Assembly (NCBI GenBank): GCA_937625935.1
Contig: OW569391.1
Coordinates: 124,001-188,000, forward strand
Reading direction: 5' to 3'
Length of the DNA stretch: 64,000 nt
Source: Tetramitus jugosus
Lineage: Eukaryota > Heterolobosea > Eutetramitea > Acrasida > Vahlkampfiidae
Below are positions 40,357 to 50,161 of the stretch, piece after piece. The translations under genes and the position numbers were made by a program. Under the pieces are notes generated by a model. It did no database searches and was not told the DNA's origin. It saw only the letters and a list, made by a program, of their open reading frames with translations. The first letter of the stretch is position 1. The number at the start of each line of letters is the position of its first letter.

Positions 40357-42498
40357 ATGTTGTCATCACCAAACCGAACCAAGCGAAAACAAGCTGTTCC
40401 CCAACCGCTCCATCACACAACTCTCACATCACAACACCCACCTTCATCCTCTTCTCAACACAAAACATCATCTCATTTCATTCGCAATCATCCTAGTAGT
40501 AGTCGGAGTAATCACAACAACAACAAATTGTACAAAAATAATAATACACAAAATAATACACAATTTCATCATCATTCATCCAAACGAAAACGTACCATTG
40601 ATCTCAATCGCTCTTACGATGAAGAAGACGATGAGGATGATGATGATGATAACTACTTTACTACTCCTATTACTACTACTACCACTACTATCAATCATAA
40701 TCACACCAACAATAATAATAGTAGTAGTAAAAATATGAATCAATCAATTGATGAACTATACTACAGTAGTGATGAATATTATCCCAATCCCAATCTTATT
40801 TTTCCACAACAACATGAACGCATCAATAACAATCACACTAGTAGTCATAGTAATAGTAATAGTAGTAATAGATTACATCATCTTTGGAATCATCAAGAAC
40901 AACAATCAATACAAAAACGACAAAGAAGAACAATGAATGATGCATCATTGTCAACGTCATCATCACCTCGATCATCACCTCATCATCATCATTTTTCACT
41001 TCTCATGAAAGAATTTGAAAATCAATGGTCTGCTCAAGAATCTCTCCTGTTATTGAAAGATGACTTGTTTAGTGATGCACTCGATTATTTTCAACAAGAA
41101 CAACAACAATCAGTACAACAACATGAACAACAACATGAACCAGTACAAAAATATCAAAAATCGATTCAATGTTTCGAAAAGGCAATTGACATTGCCAAAA
41201 AGTGTTTACAAAAGTTGATGCATTTGCAAGGAAGAATGAGCACTTTTCTCAAATCATCATATGATCGTCGCAATCATCATGCGCATCATCAGTCAATGAA
41301 TCAACAACAGAAACAACAACAACAACAACAGAAGCAAAAAGTGATAAAATTGTTGAGAAGAGTCAATCAACAAATCAAGGCCATCAACGCTTCCATGGCT
41401 CAAATTTATAACAATTTGGGTCTCGTTTATGAATCGACAGAGCAACCAGAGAATGCGAATAGAGCGATAGAGAGTCTAAGAAGAGCGATTGCACTAGAAC
41501 CACAAAACGTGCGATTTTGGCACAATTTAGGAGTGAGTTATATGAATCAGAAGGAACCATTGAAAGCAATTCATGTGTTTTATCGTGTGATACAGTTGGA
41601 TGCAAATTTTGTAGAATCATATGTCAAGCTGGCAAGTGTGTTGGCCGATCAGAAACAAGTGGAACCGGCGCTTGAAATTTTGAGGAGTGTGAGTGATGAA
41701 GTACCGGATCATCCATTGATTCATCACGAGATGGCACTCATTTATTCAGAGTTGAATGATGTGAAGAGTGCAATGAGACATTATCGCTTGTCTATACGCA
41801 ATAATGATCAATTGCCCGATTCGTACATTAATCTAGGTTCTCTGTGTTTTCAATTGAGAGAGTACGAGGAGGCTGGGAGATTGTTGAAGCGAGCACTGGA
41901 GTTGGATGATCAAAAGTTTGTGAGCTTGTTTGCGATGAGTCAGGTGGAGTTCAAGAGAGGCAATTGGTTGCAGAGTGTAGAGTACTGTGAACGTGCATTG
42001 AAGCTCGAACCATCGAATGCAAACGTATTCTTTCATTTGGGTACATTGAACATGAAGTTGAAGCGATATGATTGTGCCATTAATCATTTTCAGTCTGCGA
42101 TTGAATGTGATCCCAAGTATGCAAGTGCTTTTACTCGAATTGGATGGATAAAGGCGTCAATTTATAACAAGCAGAATGAAGCGGCCAAGTATTACTCTCA
42201 GGCGCTCAGACTGAATCCAGGAGATTTCGAAGCAAAATTGAAACTTGCATTGCTCTGTCTCTCAACAGATTCAGATATTCAAGAAGCGCTCGGTTATTGC
42301 TCTCAGGCAATTAACACCAATCCCTTTAATGAAGAGTGTTACTACGTGCTAGGTGTCATTTATGAAAAGTCATCTGACATTGCACGTGCTGCTTCAAACT
42401 ATGCGATCGTACTAGGTAGGGACCCAACCCACGAAGAAGCAAAAGCAGGATTGTTACGCCTCCGCGCCATGATTAATCAAAATGATACACCAAAATAA
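40357..42498 (+). CDS. TPR-repeat protein
   Basis: A 713-residue protein. The first 300 residues are low-complexity (Asn, Ser, His, Gln runs and an Asp-rich stretch), encoded by AAC/AAT/CAA repeats. From about residue 345 there are at least nine tetratricopeptide repeats, with the W-LG-Y-A-F-A-P pattern visible, e.g. VRFWHNLGVSYMNQKEPLKAIHVFYRVIQLDANFVESY and ANVFFHLGTLNMKLKRYDCAINHFQSAIECDPKYASAF. It resembles superhelical TPR scaffolds (O-GlcNAc transferase-type or Ssn6/Cyc8), but no catalytic domain follows. The start is the ATG at 40357; the frame upstream opens at TTG. Confidence 0.75.
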   Translation: MLSSPNRTKRKQAVPQPLHHTTLTSQHPPSSSSQHKTSSHFIRNHPSSSRSNHNNNKLYKNNNTQNNTQFHHHSSKRKRTIDLNRSYDEEDDEDDDDDNYFTTPITTTTTTINHNHTNNNNSSSKNMNQSIDELYYSSDEYYPNPNLIFPQQHERINNNHTSSHSNSNSSNRLHHLWNHQEQQSIQKRQRRTMNDASLSTSSSPRSSPHHHHFSLLMKEFENQWSAQESLLLLKDDLFSDALDYFQQEQQQSVQQHEQQHEPVQKYQKSIQCFEKAIDIAKKCLQKLMHLQGRMSTFLKSSYDRRNHHAHHQSMNQQQKQQQQQQKQKVIKLLRRVNQQIKAINASMAQIYNNLGLVYESTEQPENANRAIESLRRAIALEPQNVRFWHNLGVSYMNQKEPLKAIHVFYRVIQLDANFVESYVKLASVLADQKQVEPALEILRSVSDEVPDHPLIHHEMALIYSELNDVKSAMRHYRLSIRNNDQLPDSYINLGSLCFQLREYEEAGRLLKRALELDDQKFVSLFAMSQVEFKRGNWLQSVEYCERALKLEPSNANVFFHLGTLNMKLKRYDCAINHFQSAIECDPKYASAFTRIGWIKASIYNKQNEAAKYYSQALRLNPGDFEAKLKLALLCLSTDSDIQEALGYCSQAINTNPFNEECYYVLGVIYEKSSDIARAASNYAIVLGRDPTHEEAKAGLLRLRAMINQNDTPK

Positions 42499-42509
42499 AG
42501 TTGGTGTAA

Positions 42510-44357
42510 TCACAACTTTTCGATAGTAATATTCCAATTTCCTCTCTCAAAGTGTGACGAAACAACGCGACACTGCTCTACGTGTGAAAGCAATTCTTCC
42601 AACTCTCCCTGTTTGTACACGTGACAATACCTTTGAAGGACAGTTTCTGACTCTTCCTTGGGTTGTGATGTCGAAGCTGCGGACTTTGATTCGGCAGACT
42701 CCGATTTGTTGAAACGCGAGTGGAAGTGCCAAGGGACCATCGTGTCCTGCTTTTCAAATTTCTTTCTTTCCTGTTCTCCCTGTTCGAGAGCCCAAGCCAC
42801 GACTAGCACCTGACCACCAGGTCTACAGATTCGAATCAACTCACGCAAGAGCTGCAATCGTCGAGCATAACTTGATATGTGATGCATCACGGCAATATTT
42901 ATGACAGCATCAAATACATTGGACCTGTAGGGAAGATAGGTAGCATCTGCCACTCCAACGTCATATCCATACTTTTCGCTGCACACTTCTGCTAGTTTCT
43001 CACTTCGATCCGATGCAACATAATAACAATTGTGCTCCTCGATAACCCTGAGATATTTTCCATTGCCACAACCTACATCAGCAAACAACGACTGTTCAGG
43101 CTGATCGGATATGAATTTGCTTACAGAAGGCCATGGAGAATGTCGTGTATGATCCCAATGCACAGCTACTGTATCATAAAATTTGACCACATACTCATTC
43201 TCAAGTACACTTGGCTTAATATCAGTCTTGTAAGGCAAGAATACAAGTGAGGAATCGCTTTGGGAATCACAATACTTTGGCCACTGGCACTGACATGGAG
43301 GAAACATTTTTGCAATATCTGCAGCAGTCGTAGTAGTCGAGGATTGAGCAGCCTCAATCATTGATGCAATTGGTGTTCGAATTTTTCTAAAGGTAAGCGA
43401 TACTCTCTTGCTTCTGTTCAGCACTCTGCCATCGCTCAGCTCATCACATTTTCGACAATGAATACCATGCCTCCACAAATAACGACTCTCACCAGTCATG
43501 ATCACCAAGGATCGTCTATCAGCGAGAACATGCTTCTTCTCATTGGTCTCAGGGTTGGTAAAATTCATTACAATATCGGATAGGAGACTCAATGAACAGA
43601 TACCATCCTCAAACGGTGAATGAGTATCGATATGTGGCTTGATTCCTTGACCAGGCAAGTACTCATTGATTGTCAACTGATCAGGCACAAACAATTGACA
43701 GTCATTGGCAATTTTTTGAGACAACTCAAGTGTCCATTCAGGCAACTTCTCAATTGGCTTCAGTGGATTGATACGCCTCGTGTTATAATCAAACTCAAAA
43801 CCATAGTGTTTCACTTGTCTGCTCTTCAAGTTATCATTGTACGTGACTTGGTTAGCTATGCAATCCAGGAGATGAGCTTCTTGCTGTTCTGTGATGAAAT
43901 CCTTGATGAGAATGAGGCCTGGAACCACTGATGCCTCTGATAGCTCAATGTGCTCATTCTTGCCGCCACCACTGTCGCTTGCTTCCTCTTGAGGTGCAAC
44001 CGTAAACGCGGCGTTCACACTTGTTGGCGCCATTGTATCCTTCGCGCCAATCAAAGCTTGTTTCACCGCCGAAGCTAATTTTTCCGATTCAAATTGCACA
44101 GCGAACTGGTTCATAAATTTTTGTTGCTGAGGCAGGTCAGAGATGAACACGTCTAGTAACTTGATTTGATCCACTGTGATCTCATCATGGTCACCATTTG
44201 TGAAAAAAGTGGACAAAAATGCAATGACAGATCCTTTGTTCGTTGTGGTCAATGACAGTGCATTGGGTGACTTGGTTGTGAAGAAGAGGCAATCTGTTTC
44301 CTTGTTCACAGGTGCCTTCTTGTACCGCTTAATTTGTTGCTTGTATTTGTTTGACAT
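42510..44357 (-). CDS. ALKBH8: ALKBH8-like tRNA hydroxylase/methyltransferase
   Basis: A 615-residue two-enzyme protein. The AlkB dioxygenase domain (about residues 140-330) has GLILIKDFITEQQE, HYGFEFDYNTRRI, the iron ligands HxD in IKPHIDTHSPFEDG, the third His in LWRHGI, and the 2-oxoglutarate Arg in RSKRVSLTFRK. The C-terminal TRM9-type methyltransferase shows FADVGCGNGKYL (SAM loop), YVASDRS, VADATYLPYRSNVFDAVINIAVMHHIS and RICRPGGQVLVVAWA. Together they make mcm5U and hydroxylated forms in wobble uridines of tRNAs. The N-terminal 130 residues do not show clear RNP motifs, although animal ALKBH8 carries an RRM there. The ATG at 44355-44357 was chosen; the frame upstream starts at TTG. Confidence 0.9.
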   Translation of the reverse strand: MSNKYKQQIKRYKKAPVNKETDCLFFTTKSPNALSLTTTNKGSVIAFLSTFFTNGDHDEITVDQIKLLDVFISDLPQQQKFMNQFAVQFESEKLASAVKQALIGAKDTMAPTSVNAAFTVAPQEEASDSGGGKNEHIELSEASVVPGLILIKDFITEQQEAHLLDCIANQVTYNDNLKSRQVKHYGFEFDYNTRRINPLKPIEKLPEWTLELSQKIANDCQLFVPDQLTINEYLPGQGIKPHIDTHSPFEDGICSLSLLSDIVMNFTNPETNEKKHVLADRRSLVIMTGESRYLWRHGIHCRKCDELSDGRVLNRSKRVSLTFRKIRTPIASMIEAAQSSTTTTAADIAKMFPPCQCQWPKYCDSQSDSSLVFLPYKTDIKPSVLENEYVVKFYDTVAVHWDHTRHSPWPSVSKFISDQPEQSLFADVGCGNGKYLRVIEEHNCYYVASDRSEKLAEVCSEKYGYDVGVADATYLPYRSNVFDAVINIAVMHHISSYARRLQLLRELIRICRPGGQVLVVAWALEQGEQERKKFEKQDTMVPWHFHSRFNKSESAESKSAASTSQPKEESETVLQRYCHVYKQGELEELLSHVEQCRVVSSHFERGNWNITIEKL

Positions 44358-44436
44358 GTTGTTTTTGCGTTTTGGTTTATTTTGCAAAGGAACAAGTAAA
44401 ATGCGAAGAAGAAAGTGACTCCCTAAATGTAAGAGT

Positions 44437-47006
44437 TTACCTCTTGAGTTTCTTTATTGCCTGTGAAATGAAACCGAGATCAGCAACACCTGAACCCACA
44501 TCTGCCTTCTCTTCTTCGTCGTTTTCTTCACGCTTTCTCTTGTTCGAGCCAATATTGGCAAACAAATCAACAGTGACTAACTTGTTCTTTGCAGTCTTCT
44601 TGTTCTTTGAGGACGCTAAAAGTGGATCCACTGGAGCAACAGGTTTCTTACTTTGAGGCTTTGCTTTCTCTGTCGGTTTTGGCGCTTGTTCCTCTGTTTT
44701 ATCTTCAATGATATCCTTAAACATGTCTCTTCGCTTTTCGTTTTGGTCTTCGACACTCAACCACCTTTCAGCATCTTGCTTGAACTTTGACAGGTAACAC
44801 TTATTCCAAATAATGATACCATGCTTGCAATTTCGCATATTCTTCTCATCGGCAACCAACTCTGCAGCAATGTCCTTTTTCCGCTTAGCTTCACAAACAA
44901 ACATGCACTTTTCAATCACGTGACTGCCGAACATGTCCTTTGCCAGTCTGGCATAATTTCCCTTCAATTTCTTGATAATGTTGTACTTTGATTTACTACC
45001 GACTGCTTGCTTGCTCATGACGAGTGATTCGGCCACTTTGCTACCAAACTTGTCGCAACACATATCAGCAAACAATCTATCGTCCAATGCCAGGAATCCC
45101 TCCAACAAGATTTGCAGCTGTTGAGCATCGAATTTAAACATTGTTGATAGCAATTGGCAACCAAATCGATCCAACATTGGATTTGGAGGAGGAGTTGAGC
45201 TATTAAACAGGAGCGTGTTGATCAATTTCTGGCGCTCAGAGGAATGATACTGATTTGCGTTGAATGACGCCATCATCTCCTTGATAAACTCCTTTTGTTT
45301 GGTATTAAATTGGATACAGCCTTCTGCGAGAGCAGTGATTACGTTTCTAGTCCTTGTCTCCCATATCTTGCCAAGAACAGGCTCAAGCTCCTTCATCATT
45401 AGTTCAAACTGTTCCTTGTGTGTCGCGTTTTTGATCAAATCTTCAACAATGTAGCACTGGAATCGATCGACACTCATATCAGCCAACTTATTACGGAACA
45501 CAAACGTGTACATGTCATTTCTCAAGTCTTCACTTGAACTCTTGATCACTGCTTGTAACAAGTGAATCGTAGAGTTGTTCTCCATCAACCAGAGAATGCT
45601 CTGCTTGACCTTGGCGTCCGAAAAGTTGAGCTTGGATACACTCGTGTCAATTCCAAACACAAACTTGATCACATTTTCATATGCTTGATGCGTGTTGGGT
45701 ATGATTTCCAAGAAGGATACCAAGCAAGCAATACCAGTCTCATATGGCAACCATTCTCTGAACGTTGTGCCTCTCAAGATTTCATCAACCACTGAAATCA
45801 GCAATCTACGATACTATTATAGTGGAACGAACAACAACAACAACAATAACAAAATCGTTAAAATCCAGGTCAGCTTAACTCACACATAAGACATAAAACA
45901 CTTGAAAAAAAACATACTCTGTTCGATAGTTTCTCATTTGTCAATTCGCACAATGCACGAACATACTCTCTCACAAAGAATGTTGCCTGTGGATGAATAA
46001 CCATTTCACTCAACAAATCCTTGAGGTACTCTCTCAACTTTTTCAACAAGTCAATCATGAGCACTGAAGATGACTCTTCTGCTGCCAATACCTCTCCTTC
46101 TTCTTCCTCATCCTCCGATAGTAACTTATTCTTGACTTCTTCTTGACAAATCATTGGCGCTCTCTTCATGATTGCATCAAGAACAAAGCTACTGAAACGA
46201 CCAGTTGCAACCCACTTGATCCTCTTCAAGAAATGCTTAAAGAATGCAATTAAATGTGCAGGTGCAGCCACTTCACACAATGACTGAATAATACGACTGC
46301 TCTGCGGATAATTCAACACTGTTAAAAACTCTTTTTCAGCTTCTTTTTGCAGCTTGTTCATTTTTTCAGAGTCAACTTTTTTGCGCTTGGTTTTTGTGGT
46401 GCCTTCCTTTGATTCCTCATCATCTTCATCGTCCTGCTCTTCGATTGCAATCAGCGCATTCACAGTTTCTCTCAACACTGATTCAATAAAAAGACTCCGC
46501 TCGTGATCATCGGGGAATTGATCCTGTTGCATTGCTTTTTGAGAGCGCATAAAATAGCTCTTCATTTCACTTGGTATCTCAATCGTGTTTTTTCCTTCGT
46601 GATCCCAAGTGAAAGCTTCTGATGATTTGGAGTTGTTCTTTTTAGCAGTGTTGGTGTTGTTGTTGGTAACTTGTGATGCTTCTTCAGTTGCATCAGCAGC
46701 ATACTGTTGATGATAATTATTATTATAGTTGTTATAGTTGTTATAGTCGCTATTGTTGTTGTTATTGTTGTATGATGAGTAGGAAGAGTATGATGATTGC
46801 TGTTGGTTGTTATTATTGTTGTAGCGATTGTTATTGTCATACTTGTTGTTTTCATAACTGTTGTAATTGTTGGTATTGTAATTACTCTTGTAACTATTGT
46901 TGTTATTGTTGTTGTGACGCTTGTTATTGTTGTTGTCGTACGACCTGTTGTTGTTGTCGTTGGAATAGTTTTGTTGTTGGCGAGGTTGCCTTCTGTTGAC
47001 AAACAT
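44437..47006 (-). CDS. NOP9: NOP9-like Pumilio-repeat nucleolar protein
   Basis: Two exons, 47006-45918 and 45813-44437, join as LSNR|YRRLLI through a 104-nt GTATGT...ATAATAG intron; 821 residues. The first 120 residues are an Arg/Asn/Tyr/Gln-rich low-complexity region encoded largely by AAC/AAT repeats. Then come divergent Pumilio-like helical repeats across both exons (YPQSSRIIQSLCEVA, SSFVLDAIMKRA, LDRFGCQLLSTMF, FGSKVAESLVM, FGSHVIEKCMFVCEAKRKKDIAAELV, CKHGIIIWNKCYLSKFKQD). The last block and the Lys-rich C-terminus match NOP9, which binds pre-rRNA and is needed for 40S subunit maturation. Confidence 0.8.
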
Positions 47007-47202
47007 GGTTGTGGTGATGGTGTTTGTTGTGAAATTGTTTTTTGGTTTGTTCAAAAATCTGAATGAATGAAACTGGCTCGTTTGTTGAATGTTCAATGGA
47101 AATGTGTCGGGTTAAATTTGTCCGCCCAATCGCTCGTGGATCAATACAACGACCAATCTGTTCTACACTGACGTCCTTACAGTAGATCCCCATCGTGTGA
47201 CA

Positions 47203-48678
47203 ATGATTGATCGTGAACCAATCATACTACCAGAATTCACTGCCAGTACACTTCAATTGAATCTCGCCGAACAAGAATCCATGTTCGTAAAAACAAAGCA
47301 AAGAGAACCAAGAGTTGACGTGAGTGAAGAAACGAGCTGTGAATTAGATGACATGACCAACAGTTTCACAGTTGAAATTTGTTCTGCACTTTGCAGAGAC
47401 ACATGGTCGAAAATCATTGAATTTTGTGACACTCGAGAATGGTTGCAATTGAGTTACACTTGCAAAGGAATCAACCAATTCAAATTCAATCGATTATTCA
47501 TGTCCAACAAGACCAGAACTCTAATATTCTGTTTACTTGGTCAACAAATTGAATACTGGTTTCGATTGGGAAAAGGAACACTGTTCAATGTTGACTTGAC
47601 AAAGAGTCTTTATGTGATTGACGAGCATTTCAAATTCTTGGAAGGTATTCACACACTTAATATGACTGGATGCAAGATTATCACAGATCAAGCCTTTTCT
47701 CATTTGATTGGCATCCACAGCCTCAACATGAGTCGTTGTACTAAAGTCACTGATGATGCATTTTATCACTTGAGAGGTATTCACACCCTCAATATGAGTT
47801 ATTGCCATCAAATCAGTGATGGTGCCTTTTCTCACTTGACTGGCATTCATACGCTCGACGTGAGTGCTTGCTATGAAATCACAGATGATGCGTTTTCTTA
47901 TTTGACTGGCATTCATACTCTGAGTATGAGTTGTTGCAAGTACATTACAGACGATGCATTTCGTCATTTGATTGGTATTCACACCCTTGATATGAGTGAT
48001 TGTAATCAAATCTCAGATGAAGCTTTTGTTCATTTGAGGGGTATTCATACACTTGATATCAGTCACTCCTGTCAAATTACAGACAACGCTTTTCATCATT
48101 TGGTTGGCATTCACACACTCAACATGAGTGGATGCAATCAGATCACAGATCAAGCTTTTGCTTATTTGACTGGCATTCATTCTCTCAACATGGGTGGTTG
48201 TACGACAATTACATGCAATGCATTTCATCATCTGGCTGGCATCCAGACACTCAAAATGAGTTTTTGTACGACAATTACCGACAACGCTTTTACTCATGTG
48301 TCGGGTGTTCATACATTATGTGTGGCCTTTTGCGATCAAATCACAGATAATGCGTTTTCCCATTTGTCTGGTGTTCATACCCTCAACATGAGTGGGTGTA
48401 AGGCCGTCACTGACAATGCATTCCATCACTTGGAAGGTACTCATACACTTGATATCAGTTTTTGCCCTCAAATAACAGATCAAGCTTTTGTCCATTTAAC
48501 TGATATCCGTTCACTCCAGATGAACGGATGCTCCCAAGAATCTATCACAGAGAAAGCACTACTTCATTTGAAGAGTCTTCAGAAACTCTCTTGGCCTAAT
48601 AGCAAGCGCGATAGTAGCTTCATTGAGAAGGTTGTTCAACATTGTGAATCAAATTCGATAACTCTCTTATTGGAATGA
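47203..48678 (+). CDS. F-box-like/LRR protein, tandem copy 1
   Basis: A 491-residue protein (ATG at 47203). Residues 55-110 form an F-box-like helix pair (SALCRDTWSKIIEFCDTREWLQLSYTCKGINQFKFNRLF). Then about sixteen leucine-rich repeats follow with period close to 23, consensus HLTGIHTLxMSxCxxITDxAFx, a variant of the cysteine-containing LRR class found in F-box proteins. A cap (ESITEKALLHLKSLQKLSW ... KVVQHCESNSITLLLE) closes it. SCF-type substrate recognition is the inferred role. The repeats are so alike at DNA level that unequal exchange is likely. The 3' flank resembles that of copy 2. Confidence 0.8.
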   Translation: MIDREPIILPEFTASTLQLNLAEQESMFVKTKQREPRVDVSEETSCELDDMTNSFTVEICSALCRDTWSKIIEFCDTREWLQLSYTCKGINQFKFNRLFMSNKTRTLIFCLLGQQIEYWFRLGKGTLFNVDLTKSLYVIDEHFKFLEGIHTLNMTGCKIITDQAFSHLIGIHSLNMSRCTKVTDDAFYHLRGIHTLNMSYCHQISDGAFSHLTGIHTLDVSACYEITDDAFSYLTGIHTLSMSCCKYITDDAFRHLIGIHTLDMSDCNQISDEAFVHLRGIHTLDISHSCQITDNAFHHLVGIHTLNMSGCNQITDQAFAYLTGIHSLNMGGCTTITCNAFHHLAGIQTLKMSFCTTITDNAFTHVSGVHTLCVAFCDQITDNAFSHLSGVHTLNMSGCKAVTDNAFHHLEGTHTLDISFCPQITDQAFVHLTDIRSLQMNGCSQESITEKALLHLKSLQKLSWPNSKRDSSFIEKVVQHCESNSITLLLE

Positions 48679-49035
48679 CGAGATACGTGACAATAAGGAA
48701 GAATGTTTAAAACTGTAATTTATCAAGCTCTCAAAGAATGTCAATAATTGTAAGCGCAAGTTTGCCATCGACAGTAACTGTAAACAGATCGGCTACTCGA
48801 TTCCAAACTCTCCTCCGACACTGTTAGTTTTACATCCACACCGAACAAACCATCTATCAATCTTTTTTAAATACTTCTTCTTGTCTTCAACGTAGTCAAT
48901 GTAAGGATGAATACAATTCCCTTTTCTCCGTGTTGGTAGTAATCACTCTTTCTCCATGTTCGTAACTCCCCGGGGATTGAACGTTGTTCCCACCCACAGG
49001 GCATCTGTGAAGTTCCTCGAACAAAAAACAAAAGA
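48679..49035. other. Spacer between LRR copies 1 and 2
   Basis: The first 100 bases after the stop (TGGAATGACGAGAT..., TTATCAAG, TCTCAAAGAATGTCA.TAATTGTAAG) recur after copy 2 from 50023, so the duplicated unit includes 3' flank. The rest holds nothing recognisable. Confidence 0.5.
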
Positions 49036-50025
49036 ATGAAAGGACGTTTCGAGAACAATGATGATAACGGGAATGCAGCAATCAATGAAAATTTCATCAC
49101 CAACAATTTAACAGTTGGAATTGATTCAGCTCTTTGCAGAGACACATGGTCAAGAATCATTGAATTTTGTGACACTCGAGAATGGTTGCAATTGAGTTAC
49201 ACTTGCAGAGGAATCAATCAATTCAAATTCAATCGATTATTCATGTCCAATAAGACCAGAACTCTTAAAGACTCTTTGGATAGTCAACAAATTGAACACT
49301 GGTTTCGATTGGGAAAAGGAACACTGTTTAATGTCGACATGAAAGGGAGTCTGAGTGTCGCAGATGATCACTTCCAATACTTGCTTGGGATTCACACTCT
49401 CATCATGAGTGAGTGCGATCAGATCACAGACCAAGCCTTCGCTCATTTGACTGGCATTCAAATCCTCAAAATGAGCTGTTGTACCGCAATTACAGGCAAT
49501 GCATTCGCTCATTTGTCCGGTATTCACACGATCTATATGTCATATTGCTATCAGGTCACAAATGATGCATTTTCCCATTTGAAGGGTATTCACACACTCT
49601 GTATCATTGGTTGCGATCAACTTACAGACCAAGCCTTTTCTCATTTGTCTGGAATTCACACCCTTGATATGAGTTGTTGTACTCAAATCACAGACGGTGC
49701 ATTTTCTCATTTGAAAGGCATTCATACACTCGATATCAGTTATTGTTCTCAAATTACAGATCTGGCCTTCTCTCATTTGGCTCATATCCACACACTTGAA
49801 ATGACCAAGTGTCACCAAATCACAGACGAAGCTTTTTCTCATTTGGCTGATATTCACTCCCTCTCTTTGAATGGATGCGATCAAGAATCGATCACAGAGA
49901 AAGCATTACTTCATATGAAACGTCTCCAGAAACTCTCTTGGTCTTATAGTCTGCGCGACGTTAGTTTCATGGAAAAGGTTGTTCAACATTGTGAATCAAA
50001 TTCAATAACTCTCTTATTGGAATGA
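49036..50025 (+). CDS. F-box-like/LRR protein, tandem copy 2
   Basis: A 329-residue paralogue with the same N-terminal module, nearly identical to copy 1 over about 65 residues (CRDTWSRIIEFCDTREWLQLSYTC.GINQFKFNRLFMSNKTRTL), but only about nine repeats before the same C-terminal cap. The 30 residues before the F-box-like part differ between copies. It is the shortest copy; loss or gain of whole repeats explains the difference from its neighbours. The likely role is as for copy 1. Confidence 0.8.
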   Translation: MKGRFENNDDNGNAAINENFITNNLTVGIDSALCRDTWSRIIEFCDTREWLQLSYTCRGINQFKFNRLFMSNKTRTLKDSLDSQQIEHWFRLGKGTLFNVDMKGSLSVADDHFQYLLGIHTLIMSECDQITDQAFAHLTGIQILKMSCCTAITGNAFAHLSGIHTIYMSYCYQVTNDAFSHLKGIHTLCIIGCDQLTDQAFSHLSGIHTLDMSCCTQITDGAFSHLKGIHTLDISYCSQITDLAFSHLAHIHTLEMTKCHQITDEAFSHLADIHSLSLNGCDQESITEKALLHMKRLQKLSWSYSLRDVSFMEKVVQHCESNSITLLLE

Positions 50026-50161
50026 CGAGATGCAATCTGCAGTTGTAACGATAAGGTAGAATATTTTCAACTGTAACTTATCAAGGCTCTCTCAAAGAAT
50101 GTCAGTAATTGTAAGCTATCACTGTTAGTTTGCCATCGTCGCGCCACTTCAAAAATCAACG

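Noticed and set aside
46562-47002. Open frames rich in Thr/Ile or Cys/Tyr over the NOP9 N-terminus
   Set aside because: They are alternative frames of AAC/AAT repeats encoding the Asn-rich region.
47533-48312. Long minus-strand frames opposite the LRR genes
   Set aside because: They are antisense readings of the 23-residue repeats; the periodic DNA keeps the opposite strand open.
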